64,000 nt of DNA from an uncultured Lachnospiraceae bacterium (GCA_910585605.1 CAJUFL010000003.1:62001-126000), one strand, 5' to 3'. Counted from the first letter of the stretch, positions 1-9,616 are shown. Notes: generated from the letters alone by a model not told the origin. Numbers and translations are program-made.

Positions 1-264
1 GTTTTTATCCATTACCCGCATCACCTCATCAATCGTGGCATTAAAACCCTGTTTCTTAAGCGTATCTTCTGTTTTATTATTTAATTCAATTTTCTCAAAA
101 GAAGAAGCTTCCGCAAACACTTCCTTGTATGCTTCCTCCTTTGCACGCTGCCGCTCTTCCTTAATCGGTTCTTTGGTAATCTCATAGACCAGTCCTAACA
201 AAAGACCGGCAATCAGGGTAATCAGCATTAAGGAAACTGTATTTTTGATACCTTCACTATTCAT
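1..264 (-). CDS. rnfG: Electron transport complex protein RnfG (N-terminal part, cut by window edge)
   Basis: The visible 88 residues start at ATG 264 and run off the left edge. They begin with a short polar stretch (MNSEGIKN), then one hydrophobic segment (about residues 9-28), then a charged KEE-rich region, as expected for RnfG. RnfG is the single-pass subunit with a periplasm-facing domain that carries covalent FMN in the Rnf ferredoxin:NAD+ oxidoreductase. The FMN-attachment Thr lies outside the window. The start overlaps the end of rnfD by 8 bp, so the two are probably translationally coupled. The assignment rests mainly on the rnfC-rnfD-rnfG order; E, A and B would be expected to follow outside the window. 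Confidence 0.85.
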   Translation of the reverse strand, partial: MNSEGIKNTVSLMLITLIAGLLLGLVYEITKEPIKEERQRAKEEAYKEVFAEASSFEKIELNNKTEDTLKKQGFNATIDEVMRVMDKN

Positions 265-1201
265 GTTTTACCGCCCCCTTTCCGAAAGCCTTTGGAACGG
301 TTATACGCTCAATCAGCGGCACTAACAAATTCCCGATAATAATCGCATAAGACACACCTTCTGCGGAACCGCCAAAAATCCGGAATAAAAAGGTCAGTAC
401 CCCCAATAAGATACCGAATAAAATCCTGCCGTTTGGTGTAATCGGAGATGTTACATAATCTGTTGCCATAAAAAATGCTCCAAGCATCAATCCGCCGCCA
501 AACAAATGTGCCATTAAAAATGATATATCAATGCCCCGTCCTTGTGCTAAGCCATATAACAAAATGAATACGGCAAAAGAACCCAGATAGAAAACCGGAA
601 TCCGATAATTGATAATTCCGGTAGCAAGCAGAAACAGACCACCGATCAGCAGTGCAACAGCCGATGTCTCACCAATGGTTCCTGCGGTTGTACCGAGAAA
701 CATAGACATTACGTCTACACTCTCACCTGCTTTTAAGCTTGCAAGAGGCGTTGCTGTTGTAACCGCATCATATGTAAATGCTGTCATCCGTCCTGTGAAG
801 GAAATCAGTAAAAAGCATCTGGCACCTAGTGCCGGATTCATGAAATTCTGCCCAAGTCCTCCAAACAGCTGCTTGACTACAATAATCGCAAAAAAGCTTC
901 CCAATACCGGGAGCCAGAAAGGTACATCCGGCGGCAGATTAAGAGCTAATAGTAATCCTGTAAGCACAGCCGATAAATCCTTAACAGTAACCTTTTGTCC
1001 CATATTTTTCTGATAACATGCCTCAAACACAACACAGCTGATAACAGTAATCAAAATTGTGATAAACGCCTTGATTCCAAAATTATAAATTCCAAAAATG
1101 GTGGCCGGCATTAAGGCTACAATGACCTGCCCCATGATATTTGCTGTTGTTTCTTTATCCCTGATATGCGGGGAAGAAGAAATCTTCATTGTCTGTTCCA
1201 A
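257..1201 (-). CDS. rnfD: Electron transport complex protein RnfD
   Basis: Polytopic membrane subunit of the Rnf complex, which couples electron transfer from reduced ferredoxin to NAD+ with export of Na+ or H+. The ~314-aa product has many hydrophobic segments, the RnfD/NqrB-type stretch GGLGQNFMNPALGARC, and a later TDYVTSPITPNGR motif. In the NqrB/RnfD family the Thr before the ...ATP/S region takes covalent FMN; TTATPLAS near residue 150 fits. The longest frame begins at GTG 1210, but the GGAGG (1206-1210 region) overlaps that codon, so TTG at 1201, 7 nt downstream of the SD, is the better start. It follows rnfC directly. Confidence 0.93.
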   Translation of the reverse strand: MEQTMKISSSPHIRDKETTANIMGQVIVALMPATIFGIYNFGIKAFITILITVISCVVFEACYQKNMGQKVTVKDLSAVLTGLLLALNLPPDVPFWLPVLGSFFAIIVVKQLFGGLGQNFMNPALGARCFLLISFTGRMTAFTYDAVTTATPLASLKAGESVDVMSMFLGTTAGTIGETSAVALLIGGLFLLATGIINYRIPVFYLGSFAVFILLYGLAQGRGIDISFLMAHLFGGGLMLGAFFMATDYVTSPITPNGRILFGILLGVLTFLFRIFGGSAEGVSYAIIIGNLLVPLIERITVPKAFGKGAVKHE

Positions 1202-1213
1202 AATGTCCACCTC

Positions 1214-2536
1214 CTATTTCTTTTTATCCGCCAGTATCTGTTTCCGTGTTCCTGCAATGATCTGGGTCAAATGCCGCTTTGCAGGACATACATATGAACA
1301 GCAGCCACATTCACAGCACTCCATACCGTCATACTTGATAAATCCCTCCATATCACCGTTACTGGCCAGCAGTGCCAGCTTATTAGGCATCACGCGTCCC
1401 GGACAGACCTCTACGCACCTACCGCACCGGATACAATTAGACGGTTCTGATGCTGACACAATATCCTCCCGGAAACAAAGCAGGGCAGAGGAGCCCTTTA
1501 CAATCGGCACATCAAGTGAAAACATTGCTTTTCCCATCATCGGACCACCTGAAATGATCTTTCCCGGATCCTCAATATTAAATCCTCCCACTGCATCGAT
1601 TAATTCCTGTACATTTGTTCCCAGTCTCACACGGAAATTGGCAGTATCTTCCACCGCATCACCAGTTACGGTTACAATACGCTCAAATAGTGGCCTTCCC
1701 TCAATAATCGCATTATATATAGCAACAATCGTATCGATATTATGAACAATACATCCTGCATCAGCCGGAAGCATGGAAGAATTAATTTTTCTTCCGGTAT
1801 TTGCATAGATGAGCTGCCGCTCAGCCCCCTGAGGATATTTGGTCTTTACTGGATTTACCGTTATATTATCTATATCTTTTGTAAGATCTGTAAGTTTTTT
1901 TATCGCATCTGGTTTATTGTCTTCTATTGCAATGATTCCCTTTGCATGGTCAAACAGGTTGATGACAATCTGAAGACCTTTCACAATTTTTTCCGGAATT
2001 TCCACCATTCTCCGGTAATCTGATGTCAGATACGGCTCGCATTCCGCACCATTTACGATAATCGTATCAATTGCATCCTCATTTTTAGGAGAAAGCTTTA
2101 CATGTGTAGGAAATCCTGCTCCCCCCATACCTACGATTCCGGCTTCTTTAATAGCCTCCTTTACATCTTCCCGATACATCCGGTCAAGAGGTTTGATATT
2201 CTCCCTAAAATCTACTTCTTCAAACTCCCCGTCATTCTCTATTACAATAGAATTTACTTTTGTTCCGCCTGCCGTCATTCTCGGCTCAATCGTTTTTACC
2301 GTTCCAGATACTCCGGAATGAATATTGGCAGATACAAAGCCCCCTGCCTCTGCAATCTTTTCTCCGACTAATACCCTGTCTCCCTTTTTCACCAGCGGAA
2401 CTGCCGGTGCACCGATATGCTGCGACAGCGGATACACACAGTCGCCCTTTGGCAGATATTCACAAATCATTTTGTCCTTCGACAGGTCTTTGCCATCGTA
2501 AGGGTGAATGCCACCCGAAAACGTTAATAAACTCAT
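1214..2536 (-). CDS. rnfC: Electron transport complex protein RnfC
   Basis: Peripheral NADH/flavin/Fe-S subunit of the Rnf complex, 440 aa. An N-terminal RnfC barrel-like domain (GGIHPYDGK, GAPAVPLVKKGD) is followed by the NADH/FMN-binding core with GMGGAGFPTHVK (about residues 135-147) and INGAECEPYL-type motif (VNGAECEPYLTSD). The C-terminus has two 4Fe-4S clusters: CIRCGRCVEVCPGRV and CCECGCCSYVCPAKR. The length suits the short Firmicutes form without a long C-terminal repeat region. ATG at 2536 is preceded by GAGAGG. A TATAAT-like -10 lies at 2657-2662 on the same strand, with only a weak -35. It is the first Rnf gene and probably starts the transcript. Confidence 0.96.
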   Translation of the reverse strand: MSLLTFSGGIHPYDGKDLSKDKMICEYLPKGDCVYPLSQHIGAPAVPLVKKGDRVLVGEKIAEAGGFVSANIHSGVSGTVKTIEPRMTAGGTKVNSIVIENDGEFEEVDFRENIKPLDRMYREDVKEAIKEAGIVGMGGAGFPTHVKLSPKNEDAIDTIIVNGAECEPYLTSDYRRMVEIPEKIVKGLQIVINLFDHAKGIIAIEDNKPDAIKKLTDLTKDIDNITVNPVKTKYPQGAERQLIYANTGRKINSSMLPADAGCIVHNIDTIVAIYNAIIEGRPLFERIVTVTGDAVEDTANFRVRLGTNVQELIDAVGGFNIEDPGKIISGGPMMGKAMFSLDVPIVKGSSALLCFREDIVSASEPSNCIRCGRCVEVCPGRVMPNKLALLASNGDMEGFIKYDGMECCECGCCSYVCPAKRHLTQIIAGTRKQILADKKK

Positions 2537-2727
2537 GTATCTTACCTCTCTTTTATCAAGTTAAACAGGCATAGAAAAACAACTATCCTACGCCAATTAT
2601 CATGTCATGCAGTCCATAATCTTAACAGACAATATATTGACCACACAGTTGATTCTATTATACAACTATCAGCATATTTTTACTAGGTGGTTTTCGTGGA
2701 AATTTTTAATAGGCTGTCAGTTAAAAA

Positions 2728-3627
2728 TTATTTATCACACTTTTTTGCAATGACTGCAAACCGCCCATCCTCTACATGATAAGCACATGTAGATAAAGTA
2801 ATTAATTTATCTCCATACTCCACATCTACACCGGTATCTGTTATTGACATTTCTTTTATATGTTCCACAAAATCCATAAACTCTTCTTCGCCGCCGGCAT
2901 TTACAAATTCATAATATTTAAATGCTTCAGAAGACTCTTCCAGAATCTGTCCATAAAACATTGCCACAACCTCATAAGTTCCATCCTCATATATGGTATC
3001 AAATCTAAACGTCTTATGTCTCTCATAAAAATCCTTATCCTCATACTTTAATATATCATGAAACATTTTGCCGGAATTCATGTTATGACCGTAAACAATT
3101 AAATTATCTGTGGGACTATCTATTCTACAGTGTGCATCAATAAATGGCAGACCTGCTGCTGAATAACTTCCTTCAAAGTCCCTATGAATATAATATTCTC
3201 CCCGTTCGTAATCATCCGGTGTATACATAACCGGATAATCTATATTCGTATCCTCAATGGTAATCCAGCCCGCAAAATCATGGTTTGCCTGATAAAGCTT
3301 TTCAAACTTTTTCTGAATCTTTTTTCCATCTGTTATCTCCTGTACAACGCTTTGATTTGCTTTTTCTTCTACACTGCTCTCCATGGCAGTTTCATCTTGT
3401 TCTTCCTTTTTTGATTCTTCCCTGTCACTCCTTAAATCTGTTTCGTCCCATCCTTCTTGTTTAAGTTCCCCATTTTCATCCTCTATGCCAATCATACTCC
3501 TTAACATCGCCACATCTTTTTCACTTTTATAACTGCCATAATAATAATATGCAAGATATCCGCCACATCCTAATGCAGACAACAGACATACTATCATCAT
3601 AATCTTTATGACCTTTTTCTTTTTCAT
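2728..3627 (-). CDS. srtB: Class B sortase
   Basis: Membrane-anchored transpeptidase of 299 aa. One N-terminal membrane segment (about residues 7-28) follows a Lys-rich start, then a charged Glu/Lys linker to about residue 105, then the sortase domain. The catalytic triad is visible: His181 in YGHNMNSG, Cys281 in TLSTCAYH, and Arg289 in DGRFAVIA. FAGWITIEDTNIDYPV and the long insertion before the TLSTC motif are typical of class B. Such enzymes attach proteins with NPxTN-like signals to peptidoglycan or pili. No obvious sorting-signal protein lies in the window, so the substrate is unknown. It sits alone between rnfC and the Nudix gene; a short copy of the dispersed repeat lies just upstream. 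Confidence 0.93.
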   Translation of the reverse strand: MKKKKVIKIMMIVCLLSALGCGGYLAYYYYGSYKSEKDVAMLRSMIGIEDENGELKQEGWDETDLRSDREESKKEEQDETAMESSVEEKANQSVVQEITDGKKIQKKFEKLYQANHDFAGWITIEDTNIDYPVMYTPDDYERGEYYIHRDFEGSYSAAGLPFIDAHCRIDSPTDNLIVYGHNMNSGKMFHDILKYEDKDFYERHKTFRFDTIYEDGTYEVVAMFYGQILEESSEAFKYYEFVNAGGEEEFMDFVEHIKEMSITDTGVDVEYGDKLITLSTCAYHVEDGRFAVIAKKCDK

Positions 3628-3655
3628 CTTATTTCCTTTCCAATTCGTAACCGCA

Positions 3656-3676
3656 GACTCATTGCTTGCGGGAATA
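3656..3676 (-). repeat. Partial copy (R1) of the dispersed ~60-bp repeat
   Basis: Reading the minus strand, this has TTCCCGCAAGCAATGAG, matching the most conserved part of the copies at 24295, 27108 and 49135. Only about 20 bp are shared. It lies between the terminator of the Nudix gene and the sortase start, 29 bp upstream of the sortase ATG. Confidence 0.55.
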
Positions 3677-3711
3677 AAAAAGAAGCCGGAATTGCTTCTG
3701 ACTTCTTTTTT
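3676..3711 (-). terminator. Rho-independent terminator of the Nudix gene
   Basis: A 10-bp stem AAAAAAGAAG/CTTCTTTTTT with an inner GAAG/CTTC-containing loop, T-rich on the transcript's 3' side. It begins 2 nt after the Nudix stop codon. The A-rich 5' arm may let it act in both directions. Confidence 0.8.
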
Positions 3712-3712
3712 G

Positions 3713-4165
3713 TTAAAAATACTTCTTTGATCCCCACAAATTACTTTGCTTCAAATCCTGATATTCACCATAAGCCTGTTCCAAAATCTGCTTCTCATTC
3801 GGAAACTTCAACAAATGATAAGCCTCATGATACTTATAATATCCGGAATCCATAAAGTACTCTTCCCTTTGAGGTTTGCTGTAATAACTGTCAGCCATCA
3901 TCAGATACCAATGTACATCTTTATTGACTACATCATATGCGGTATTAAAAGTATAATTACTTTTATTCACATATTTTATAACCTGGGCACTTACACCAGT
4001 TTCTTCTTTTACTTCACGAAGCGCCGTCTCCTTGTACTCCTCGCCTTCCTCTACCGTGCCTTTTGGCAGAACCCAGCCTTCGTACTTGTTCTTATAGTTC
4101 TTATAAAGTAACAACACCTTACCTCTGAAGATTACCACACCACCACAGCTTACTGCTTCTATCAT
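3713..4165 (-). CDS. Nudix hydrolase
   Basis: A 150-aa Nudix (MutT-type) pyrophosphohydrolase. The Nudix box is complete: GTVEEGEEYKETALREVKEE(T)G at about residues 37-58, giving the Gx5Ex7REUxEExGU pattern that binds Mg2+ and the diphosphate of NDP-X substrates. The early LLLYKNYKNKYEGWVLPKG stretch precedes it. The substrate cannot be told from sequence; diadenosine polyphosphates or oxidised nucleotides are common for the family. The longest frame starts at 4204, but GGAGG at 4172-4177 points to ATG 4165 (MIEAVSCGG). It has its own promoter and terminator, so it is probably monocistronic. Confidence 0.9.
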   Translation of the reverse strand: MIEAVSCGGVVIFRGKVLLLYKNYKNKYEGWVLPKGTVEEGEEYKETALREVKEETGVSAQVIKYVNKSNYTFNTAYDVVNKDVHWYLMMADSYYSKPQREEYFMDSGYYKYHEAYHLLKFPNEKQILEQAYGEYQDLKQSNLWGSKKYF

Positions 4166-4278
4166 AGCTGTTCCTCCTACAATGTAAAACTTTGTAAATC
4201 GCAACTTTCCGATTATTCCTTAGTAATTCCCTGCACAAAGCTTTACGCAATAATTTGGTGTGTTGCCTAATTGGTTAA

Positions 4279-4307
4279 AGTATAGCAATTAATAGATAAA
4301 AAGGCAA
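4279..4307 (-). promoter_or_regulatory. SigA-type promoter of the Nudix gene
   Basis: TTGCCT (4302-4307), a 17-bp spacer, and TATACT (4279-4284) on the minus strand. It would give a leader of about 105 nt before ATG 4165. Confidence 0.6.
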
Positions 4308-4356
4308 GGTAAAGTTAAAATTTCTTCCCTATTTTCAGTTACCGTTCATCTATTCC

Positions 4357-5871
4357 TTATCTTTCTGACAGACTGTAATATGCATCAAACAATTTTCTTG
4401 CCACTGCCGCCGCCTTTACCCCATTGACATCTGATTCTTCTATGATGATGCTTACGGCTACTTCCGGCTCCTCAATACTGCCAAACCCTACAAACCATGA
4501 GTAGTCATGATTTCCGTTTGCATATTCTGCCGTACCGGTCTTGCCTGCCGCTTCATATGTTGCACCTGCAAAATAATCCGTAGCAGTACCGTTTGTTACC
4601 ACCTTTCTCATATACGAAGTTAAAGTATCCACTTCCTCTGTAGTCAATAATGTATCATAAGAAGACGGTGAAAATTTCTTAATCCTTTTTCCCTTGTAAT
4701 TCTCAATACTGTCTATCAGATACGGTTTCATCATCAAGCCACCGTTTGCGATTGTGGATACGATCATTGCATTATGAAGCGGTGTGATCAAAGTATCTCC
4801 CTGACCAAATGCAGTCTGGGGAATATATCCCCTGTCTGATTTCCCATCCAGATAAAATCTGCTTGTAGCATTGGCATCTGTATACGGCAAAGATTTATTA
4901 AAAAGAAAATCTTCCAGAGTATGTTTCCATTTATCCACATCGAGCTTTGTCCCAATATCAGCATACGCCTGATTACAGGAATTTGCCAGTGCCGCTGACA
5001 GATCTTCTTCCCCATGTATTTTCCTCCCAAAACAATGTATGGTAACACTATTAAAAATCTGCTCCTCTGATGAACAGTTATAGTGATATTCCTCAAAATC
5101 TCCTGGATTCTGTCTCATAAAAGCCAGCGTGGTCAATATCTTAAAGGTAGACCCCGGGGGATAGAGTCCCTGAGTCGCCCTGTTTAATAATACGGAGCTG
5201 TTCGTATTTTCACTGTTCGCCTCTTTCCATACATCGTCGATATCATTCGGATTGAAATCCGGCTTAGAGACCATGGAAAGAATCCGTCCGGTATCCGGCT
5301 CCATCACTACAACTGCACCATTGGCACTGCCAAGTGCATCATAAGCAGTTTTCTGTAATTCATAATTTAAAGTGGATACAATCGTATCCCCATTATTTTT
5401 CTCTTCACGCAGGGTATTAATTCCCCTCTCTATGATATTGGCATGACTCTCTAAAAGATAATAATTTCCCACCAGTTCAATGCCTGCTTTCGTATACTCA
5501 GAATATCCTACTACATGGGCAAACATTTCATCATGCGGATAATACCTTTTATCCCCTCTGTTAGTGGCAACAGTTTCTCCGTCTTGTGTCACGATATCGC
5601 CACGGATCACATCTGCCGCATAATTGTCTAGTCTTGTATTCGCTGCATTGGCAATCACTTCATCTTTATCCACGATCATAAAATGCAGAATATACACGAG
5701 CAGCCCAATCACCAAAAATGCAGAGATATAGGTTATCCCTACAATCGGTCGGTTAAGTTTCTCATTAATCTTATCAATTTTCTCTTCTTTTTCTAAAAAT
5801 GCCTGTTGGGCTGGAGTCAGTATCTTCTGCTTTAATTCCCTGCTCCCTTTTTTTCCCTTTTTACCCTGCAT
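4357..5871 (-). CDS. Penicillin-binding protein 2-type D,D-transpeptidase (class B PBP)
   Basis: A 504-aa class B PBP that cross-links peptidoglycan outside the membrane. After a basic cytoplasmic tail there is one membrane anchor (about residues 43-65), a short dimerisation region, then the transpeptidase domain. The catalytic motifs are STFK (Ser about 241), SCN in LANSCNQAY, and KTGTAEY near residue 450. It pairs with the FtsW/RodA-type gene just upstream, the usual SEDS-PBP partnership, so it probably acts in elongation, division or the spore cortex. ATG 5871 overlaps the upstream stop by 11 bp. A TTG at 5925 would add 18 residues but needs a 65-bp overlap, so I prefer ATG. Confidence 0.9.
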   Translation of the reverse strand: MQGKKGKKGSRELKQKILTPAQQAFLEKEEKIDKINEKLNRPIVGITYISAFLVIGLLVYILHFMIVDKDEVIANAANTRLDNYAADVIRGDIVTQDGETVATNRGDKRYYPHDEMFAHVVGYSEYTKAGIELVGNYYLLESHANIIERGINTLREEKNNGDTIVSTLNYELQKTAYDALGSANGAVVVMEPDTGRILSMVSKPDFNPNDIDDVWKEANSENTNSSVLLNRATQGLYPPGSTFKILTTLAFMRQNPGDFEEYHYNCSSEEQIFNSVTIHCFGRKIHGEEDLSAALANSCNQAYADIGTKLDVDKWKHTLEDFLFNKSLPYTDANATSRFYLDGKSDRGYIPQTAFGQGDTLITPLHNAMIVSTIANGGLMMKPYLIDSIENYKGKRIKKFSPSSYDTLLTTEEVDTLTSYMRKVVTNGTATDYFAGATYEAAGKTGTAEYANGNHDYSWFVGFGSIEEPEVAVSIIIEESDVNGVKAAAVARKLFDAYYSLSER

Positions 5872-7231
5872 TTTCTTCAATGTTTCGTTTTTCTTCTTCA
5901 ATTCTCTCAGCCTCTTTATTTTCAATTGTACTAATTCCCTGCATAATAGAGAACATTACCAGAGAACTCAACACCGAGCTTCCTCCATAACTGACTAACG
6001 GAATAGTCACACCGGTAGATGGTATAAATTTGGTTACTCCTCCGATGGATAAAAAGGTCTGGAACATATAACAGATTGCAAAACCAAATGCCATGGTCTT
6101 GTAAAAACGATTCCTTACCTTCATCGCTATACTTACAAAACAGATAAAACAGCTGAAACATACAAGTATCAGAAAAAGTGCAAACAGCACCCCGAATTCC
6201 TCCGCTATTGCCGAGAAAATAAAATCACTCTCGCTTACAGGAATAACCTCAGGGGAACCCTTTGTCAATCCTGTTCCAAAATAGCCTCCGCTCCCAATCG
6301 CAAACAATGACTGCGTAATCTGATAACCGGTTCCTCGAATATCCTCCCATGGATTTTTCCATACGTTCACACGAACCATGACATGATCAAACAGCCTGTC
6401 CTTAAACAACAAAAATGCCAGCCCTGCCATTGCAAGACCTCCTGCAATAAACGCAAACAGATACCTTACCTTTCCGGTTCCCACATAAATCATGCATATA
6501 AAGATAACAAAGAAAATCAGTGCCCCGCCCAAATCTTTTTCCAGTACCAGCACTCCCATATGAACACCTGCAAATCCAGTTGTAATAATCACCTGCTTAA
6601 AATCCCTGCTCTTAGAAAGCATGCTTGCAATAAAAAATACAAACAGAATTTTTACGAACTCAGAAGGCTGTATCGTAATTCCAAAAATTTTAATCCAATT
6701 GACTGAACCATACTGCTCCACACCAATTACAAAAACAGAACTAAGTGCCAATATTCCCAATATTCCATACACTATACCATAATTTCTCAAATTCTTATAT
6801 TTGTCCATAATCATCGGTATGACGGAAACCAAAATAATAGACACCGTCGCTATTACAAATTGCTTCTTGGCAAGGGAAAAGTCCAGTCTGGTCAGCATGG
6901 TATAACCAATCAGCAGCAAGAAATTCATATTATTCGTAATGACTCTGGAAGAATATGGATAAATATAATGATATATATACATATATATGGTTGCAATAAA
7001 AATCTGCAATCCGTAAAAAATAACGATTCCCATCATTTCTTCCGAATTGCTAAGTGCAAAGGTCAAATAGGATAAAAAATGTATCAAAAATACATAGATT
7101 ATCTGCTTATTCAGCTTCTGATCCCTCATCTTTTCACTGTCCTGCCTAAATGCCGTAAAACAGGACAGGGTATAAAGAGCCATTAATATTAATATGATAT
7201 ACTTCGAAACATTGATAATAATACTTGTCAT
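5861..7231 (-). CDS. FtsW/RodA/SpoVE family peptidoglycan polymerase (SEDS)
   Basis: A 456-aa polytopic SEDS glycosyltransferase that polymerises lipid II. About ten hydrophobic segments are visible. Family hallmarks include LFVFFIASMLSKSRDFK, LEKDLGGALIFF (the catalytic Asp region), GTGYQITQSLFAIGSGGYFGTGL and FIPSTGVTIPLVSYGGSS near the C-terminus. It is longer at the N-terminus than typical FtsW and resembles the Lachnospiraceae FtsW/RodA/SpoVE proteins that pair with a downstream PBP. Its start abuts the stop of the U32 gene with no gap. Whether it serves division, elongation or sporulation cannot be decided here. Confidence 0.92.
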   Translation of the reverse strand: MTSIIINVSKYIILILMALYTLSCFTAFRQDSEKMRDQKLNKQIIYVFLIHFLSYLTFALSNSEEMMGIVIFYGLQIFIATIYMYIYHYIYPYSSRVITNNMNFLLLIGYTMLTRLDFSLAKKQFVIATVSIILVSVIPMIMDKYKNLRNYGIVYGILGILALSSVFVIGVEQYGSVNWIKIFGITIQPSEFVKILFVFFIASMLSKSRDFKQVIITTGFAGVHMGVLVLEKDLGGALIFFVIFICMIYVGTGKVRYLFAFIAGGLAMAGLAFLLFKDRLFDHVMVRVNVWKNPWEDIRGTGYQITQSLFAIGSGGYFGTGLTKGSPEVIPVSESDFIFSAIAEEFGVLFALFLILVCFSCFICFVSIAMKVRNRFYKTMAFGFAICYMFQTFLSIGGVTKFIPSTGVTIPLVSYGGSSVLSSLVMFSIMQGISTIENKEAERIEEEKRNIEENAG

Positions 7232-9574
7232 CTACTCTACTCCACGGTTATAGTGACCTCTTGTCTTCTCACCTTCCATTGATGATCCTCCAAAGAAAGC
7301 ATGCAGAACACTCATAACCTCTTCCTCATCTTCTTCTGTAAAATGAAGCCTTTTTACCCGGCTTCCGATCAATCCCTTTTGATTTAGATCAAACAGCACC
7401 GTTGGTACTCCATTATAAATCAGGTTATAACAATATTTACAAATACAGGATACCTTAAATGATTTGTGAAGCCTGTCTTTCAGGTTAAAAACAGCACAAT
7501 CTTTACAGCATCCTGCAAGCGTGCTTTGCAGACATTGGGCACTTATCATAAGCTGTTTATATCCATAAACTTCTAATTCACTAATCTGCGGCATATAACA
7601 AAGTGTGTTCATCTGCTTTTGATTTAATTCTGCTGGCACTGTAATCCTGATATCAGAAAAAAGCGTCCGCATGAAATATGCCGCATAATCATTCATTGCA
7701 TATAAACTATAATCTGCCACTATCTGACCACGATATTCTATGTGCTTCAAATAAGCCAGTTCATCGATATTACGAACCACGACACCCTTTATCTTTGTTA
7801 TCGGAAGTTCTTTCATCTCTTTTAAGGATACGGTCCGCAGAACAGGAGGAAGAACAATATAACAATCCTTTTTCTCCTCCAATAAGCTTATTATAACTTC
7901 CTTTTGGAAATACTGCAAATCCAGATATATATTTTTAATTCTTTTTTCACATTTTACAAGGTTAAACTGTTTTAAATCTGAAACCATCACACTGGTATCT
8001 GATTCCATGCCACTGGATTCTTTTTCAAAAATCATGTCTTTCCTGATTGGCGGCTGTCTCCTATAAGCCTCCTTCACAGCCTGCTCCAGTATATTAATCG
8101 CTTCCCTCCGAAGCTCCTTTAATTCTTTTAATGGATAAAATGCCCCCTCTGAAATATTAATATCCAGTTTTTCAAAATAATATCTGGTATTTCCGATTTT
8201 TCCTACTTTATCCCGCACGACTTCTTCTGATAACGGTCTTGCCTCTGCTTTCTCCACAACCGACCCGTTACAAACGATTTTTTGCTCGCTGTTTCCTCTA
8301 CGCATAGACAAAAACAGGACTGCCGGTGAACCGGTCATTAATTCCAGCTTTCCCCATAACGGCAGCTTTTTATCCGTGCTACACAGGTTTTTCAGTTCCT
8401 CCATCAATGGTTTATGAAACATTCTGGTCACACTCTGATTTTTATGAAGTTCCTGCGTTCTGGAAGCATTCAATATGATAACAGTCCCGCTTTTTCCTTC
8501 TATATTACACGTTAATGTTATTTGTTCTTTTTTTCCTTCCAATACAAAAATATCTTCCTTGTGTACGTCCTTTTGCAGCTTAATCCATATTCGATTCTTA
8601 CGGATATCAACAATATTTCCAATCGTTACTCCAACATTGCCAGGAGCCTTTACCGACATCATATCCCGTCCGTTTTTACGATGATAATATCCCTTTGTAA
8701 AACCTCCCCGGTTATACACCTGTGCCATCTCATCCTTATATTTCTCTATGTTGTTTTTAGAAAATTCTCCCTCATACCATGCATCCACGGCACTGCGATA
8801 CGCCCTGACACAGGCGGCAACATATTCTGCCTTTTTCATCCTGCCTTCAATTTTAAAAGAATCCACACCTGCCTCTATCAAATCCGGTACTGCTTCCAGT
8901 CCGCAAAGGTCTTTCAGGCTTAGTAAGTATGCTCCTTCCGAATCTATATGATCTCCCTTTTTATCATATAACAGATACGGCAGACGGCATGTCTGGGCAC
9001 ATCTGCCCCTGTTACCGCTTCTTCCCCCCAGCATAGAACTCATCAGGCATTGTCCTGAATAACAATAGCATAACGCCCCCTGTACAAAAACTTCTACTTC
9101 CGGTATATCCGGTCCTTCTTTCAGTCTTTTTATTTCCTGCAAAGAAAGTTCCCTTGCCGGAACAATTCTCACTACACCATAATCCTTTAACAGGCTGTAG
9201 GCATATTCCGTAGTTATCGTCATTTGTGTGGATGCATGTATCGGCAGATCAGGAAAGTTCTGATGGACATAGCACATCACTCCCAGATCCTGAACAATCA
9301 CTGCATCCAGCCCAGCCTGATAAATCGGTGATAAATAATCAAACAGTTTGGCAATTTCCTCATTACGAAATAAGGTGTTAATGGTCAGATAGACCTTAAC
9401 ACCATATAAGTGAGCATATTCAATTGCCTGAATCAAAGCTGTTTCATCAAAATTATCCGCATAGGCTCTCGCTCCAAACCGGCTGCCTCCCAAATAGACT
9501 GCATCTGCACCTGCATGAACGGCCGCCTTTAAGGCCTCCATAGAGCCTGCTGGAGCCAATATCTCTGGTTTCAT
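7232..9574 (-). CDS. U32 family peptidase / RlhA-YegQ-like protein
   Basis: A 780-aa two-part protein. The N-terminal U32 domain (about 1-390) has PEILAPAGSMEALKAAVHAGADAVYLGG and the signature EVFVQGALCYCYSGQCLMSS with GNRGRCAQTCRLPY, whose cysteines in related proteins coordinate an Fe-S cluster. A C-terminal DUF3656-like region follows, and the tail carries CCKDCAVFNLKD and CICKYCYN cysteines. Members are annotated as collagenase-like peptidases, but several (RlhA, TrhP) act in RNA hydroxylation with prephenate-derived chemistry; which applies here is unknown. ATG 9574 has GGAG 8 nt upstream. It sits between zapA and ftsW, a frequent Clostridia arrangement. Confidence 0.9.
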   Translation of the reverse strand: MKPEILAPAGSMEALKAAVHAGADAVYLGGSRFGARAYADNFDETALIQAIEYAHLYGVKVYLTINTLFRNEEIAKLFDYLSPIYQAGLDAVIVQDLGVMCYVHQNFPDLPIHASTQMTITTEYAYSLLKDYGVVRIVPARELSLQEIKRLKEGPDIPEVEVFVQGALCYCYSGQCLMSSMLGGRSGNRGRCAQTCRLPYLLYDKKGDHIDSEGAYLLSLKDLCGLEAVPDLIEAGVDSFKIEGRMKKAEYVAACVRAYRSAVDAWYEGEFSKNNIEKYKDEMAQVYNRGGFTKGYYHRKNGRDMMSVKAPGNVGVTIGNIVDIRKNRIWIKLQKDVHKEDIFVLEGKKEQITLTCNIEGKSGTVIILNASRTQELHKNQSVTRMFHKPLMEELKNLCSTDKKLPLWGKLELMTGSPAVLFLSMRRGNSEQKIVCNGSVVEKAEARPLSEEVVRDKVGKIGNTRYYFEKLDINISEGAFYPLKELKELRREAINILEQAVKEAYRRQPPIRKDMIFEKESSGMESDTSVMVSDLKQFNLVKCEKRIKNIYLDLQYFQKEVIISLLEEKKDCYIVLPPVLRTVSLKEMKELPITKIKGVVVRNIDELAYLKHIEYRGQIVADYSLYAMNDYAAYFMRTLFSDIRITVPAELNQKQMNTLCYMPQISELEVYGYKQLMISAQCLQSTLAGCCKDCAVFNLKDRLHKSFKVSCICKYCYNLIYNGVPTVLFDLNQKGLIGSRVKRLHFTEEDEEEVMSVLHAFFGGSSMEGEKTRGHYNRGVE

Positions 9575-9616
9575 ACCCTTTACTCCGTTTCTGTATATTT
9601 TACAGTTCCCATTAAA

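Noticed and set aside
609..1013. Plus-strand open frame opposite rnfD
   Set aside because: Antisense shadow of a clearly coding gene; no SD and no family motif. The same applies to most other plus-strand frames.
5872..5925. TTG start 54 bp upstream for the PBP
   Set aside because: Would overlap ftsW-type gene by 65 bp and has a poorly placed SD; ATG 5871 gives the usual stop-start overlap.
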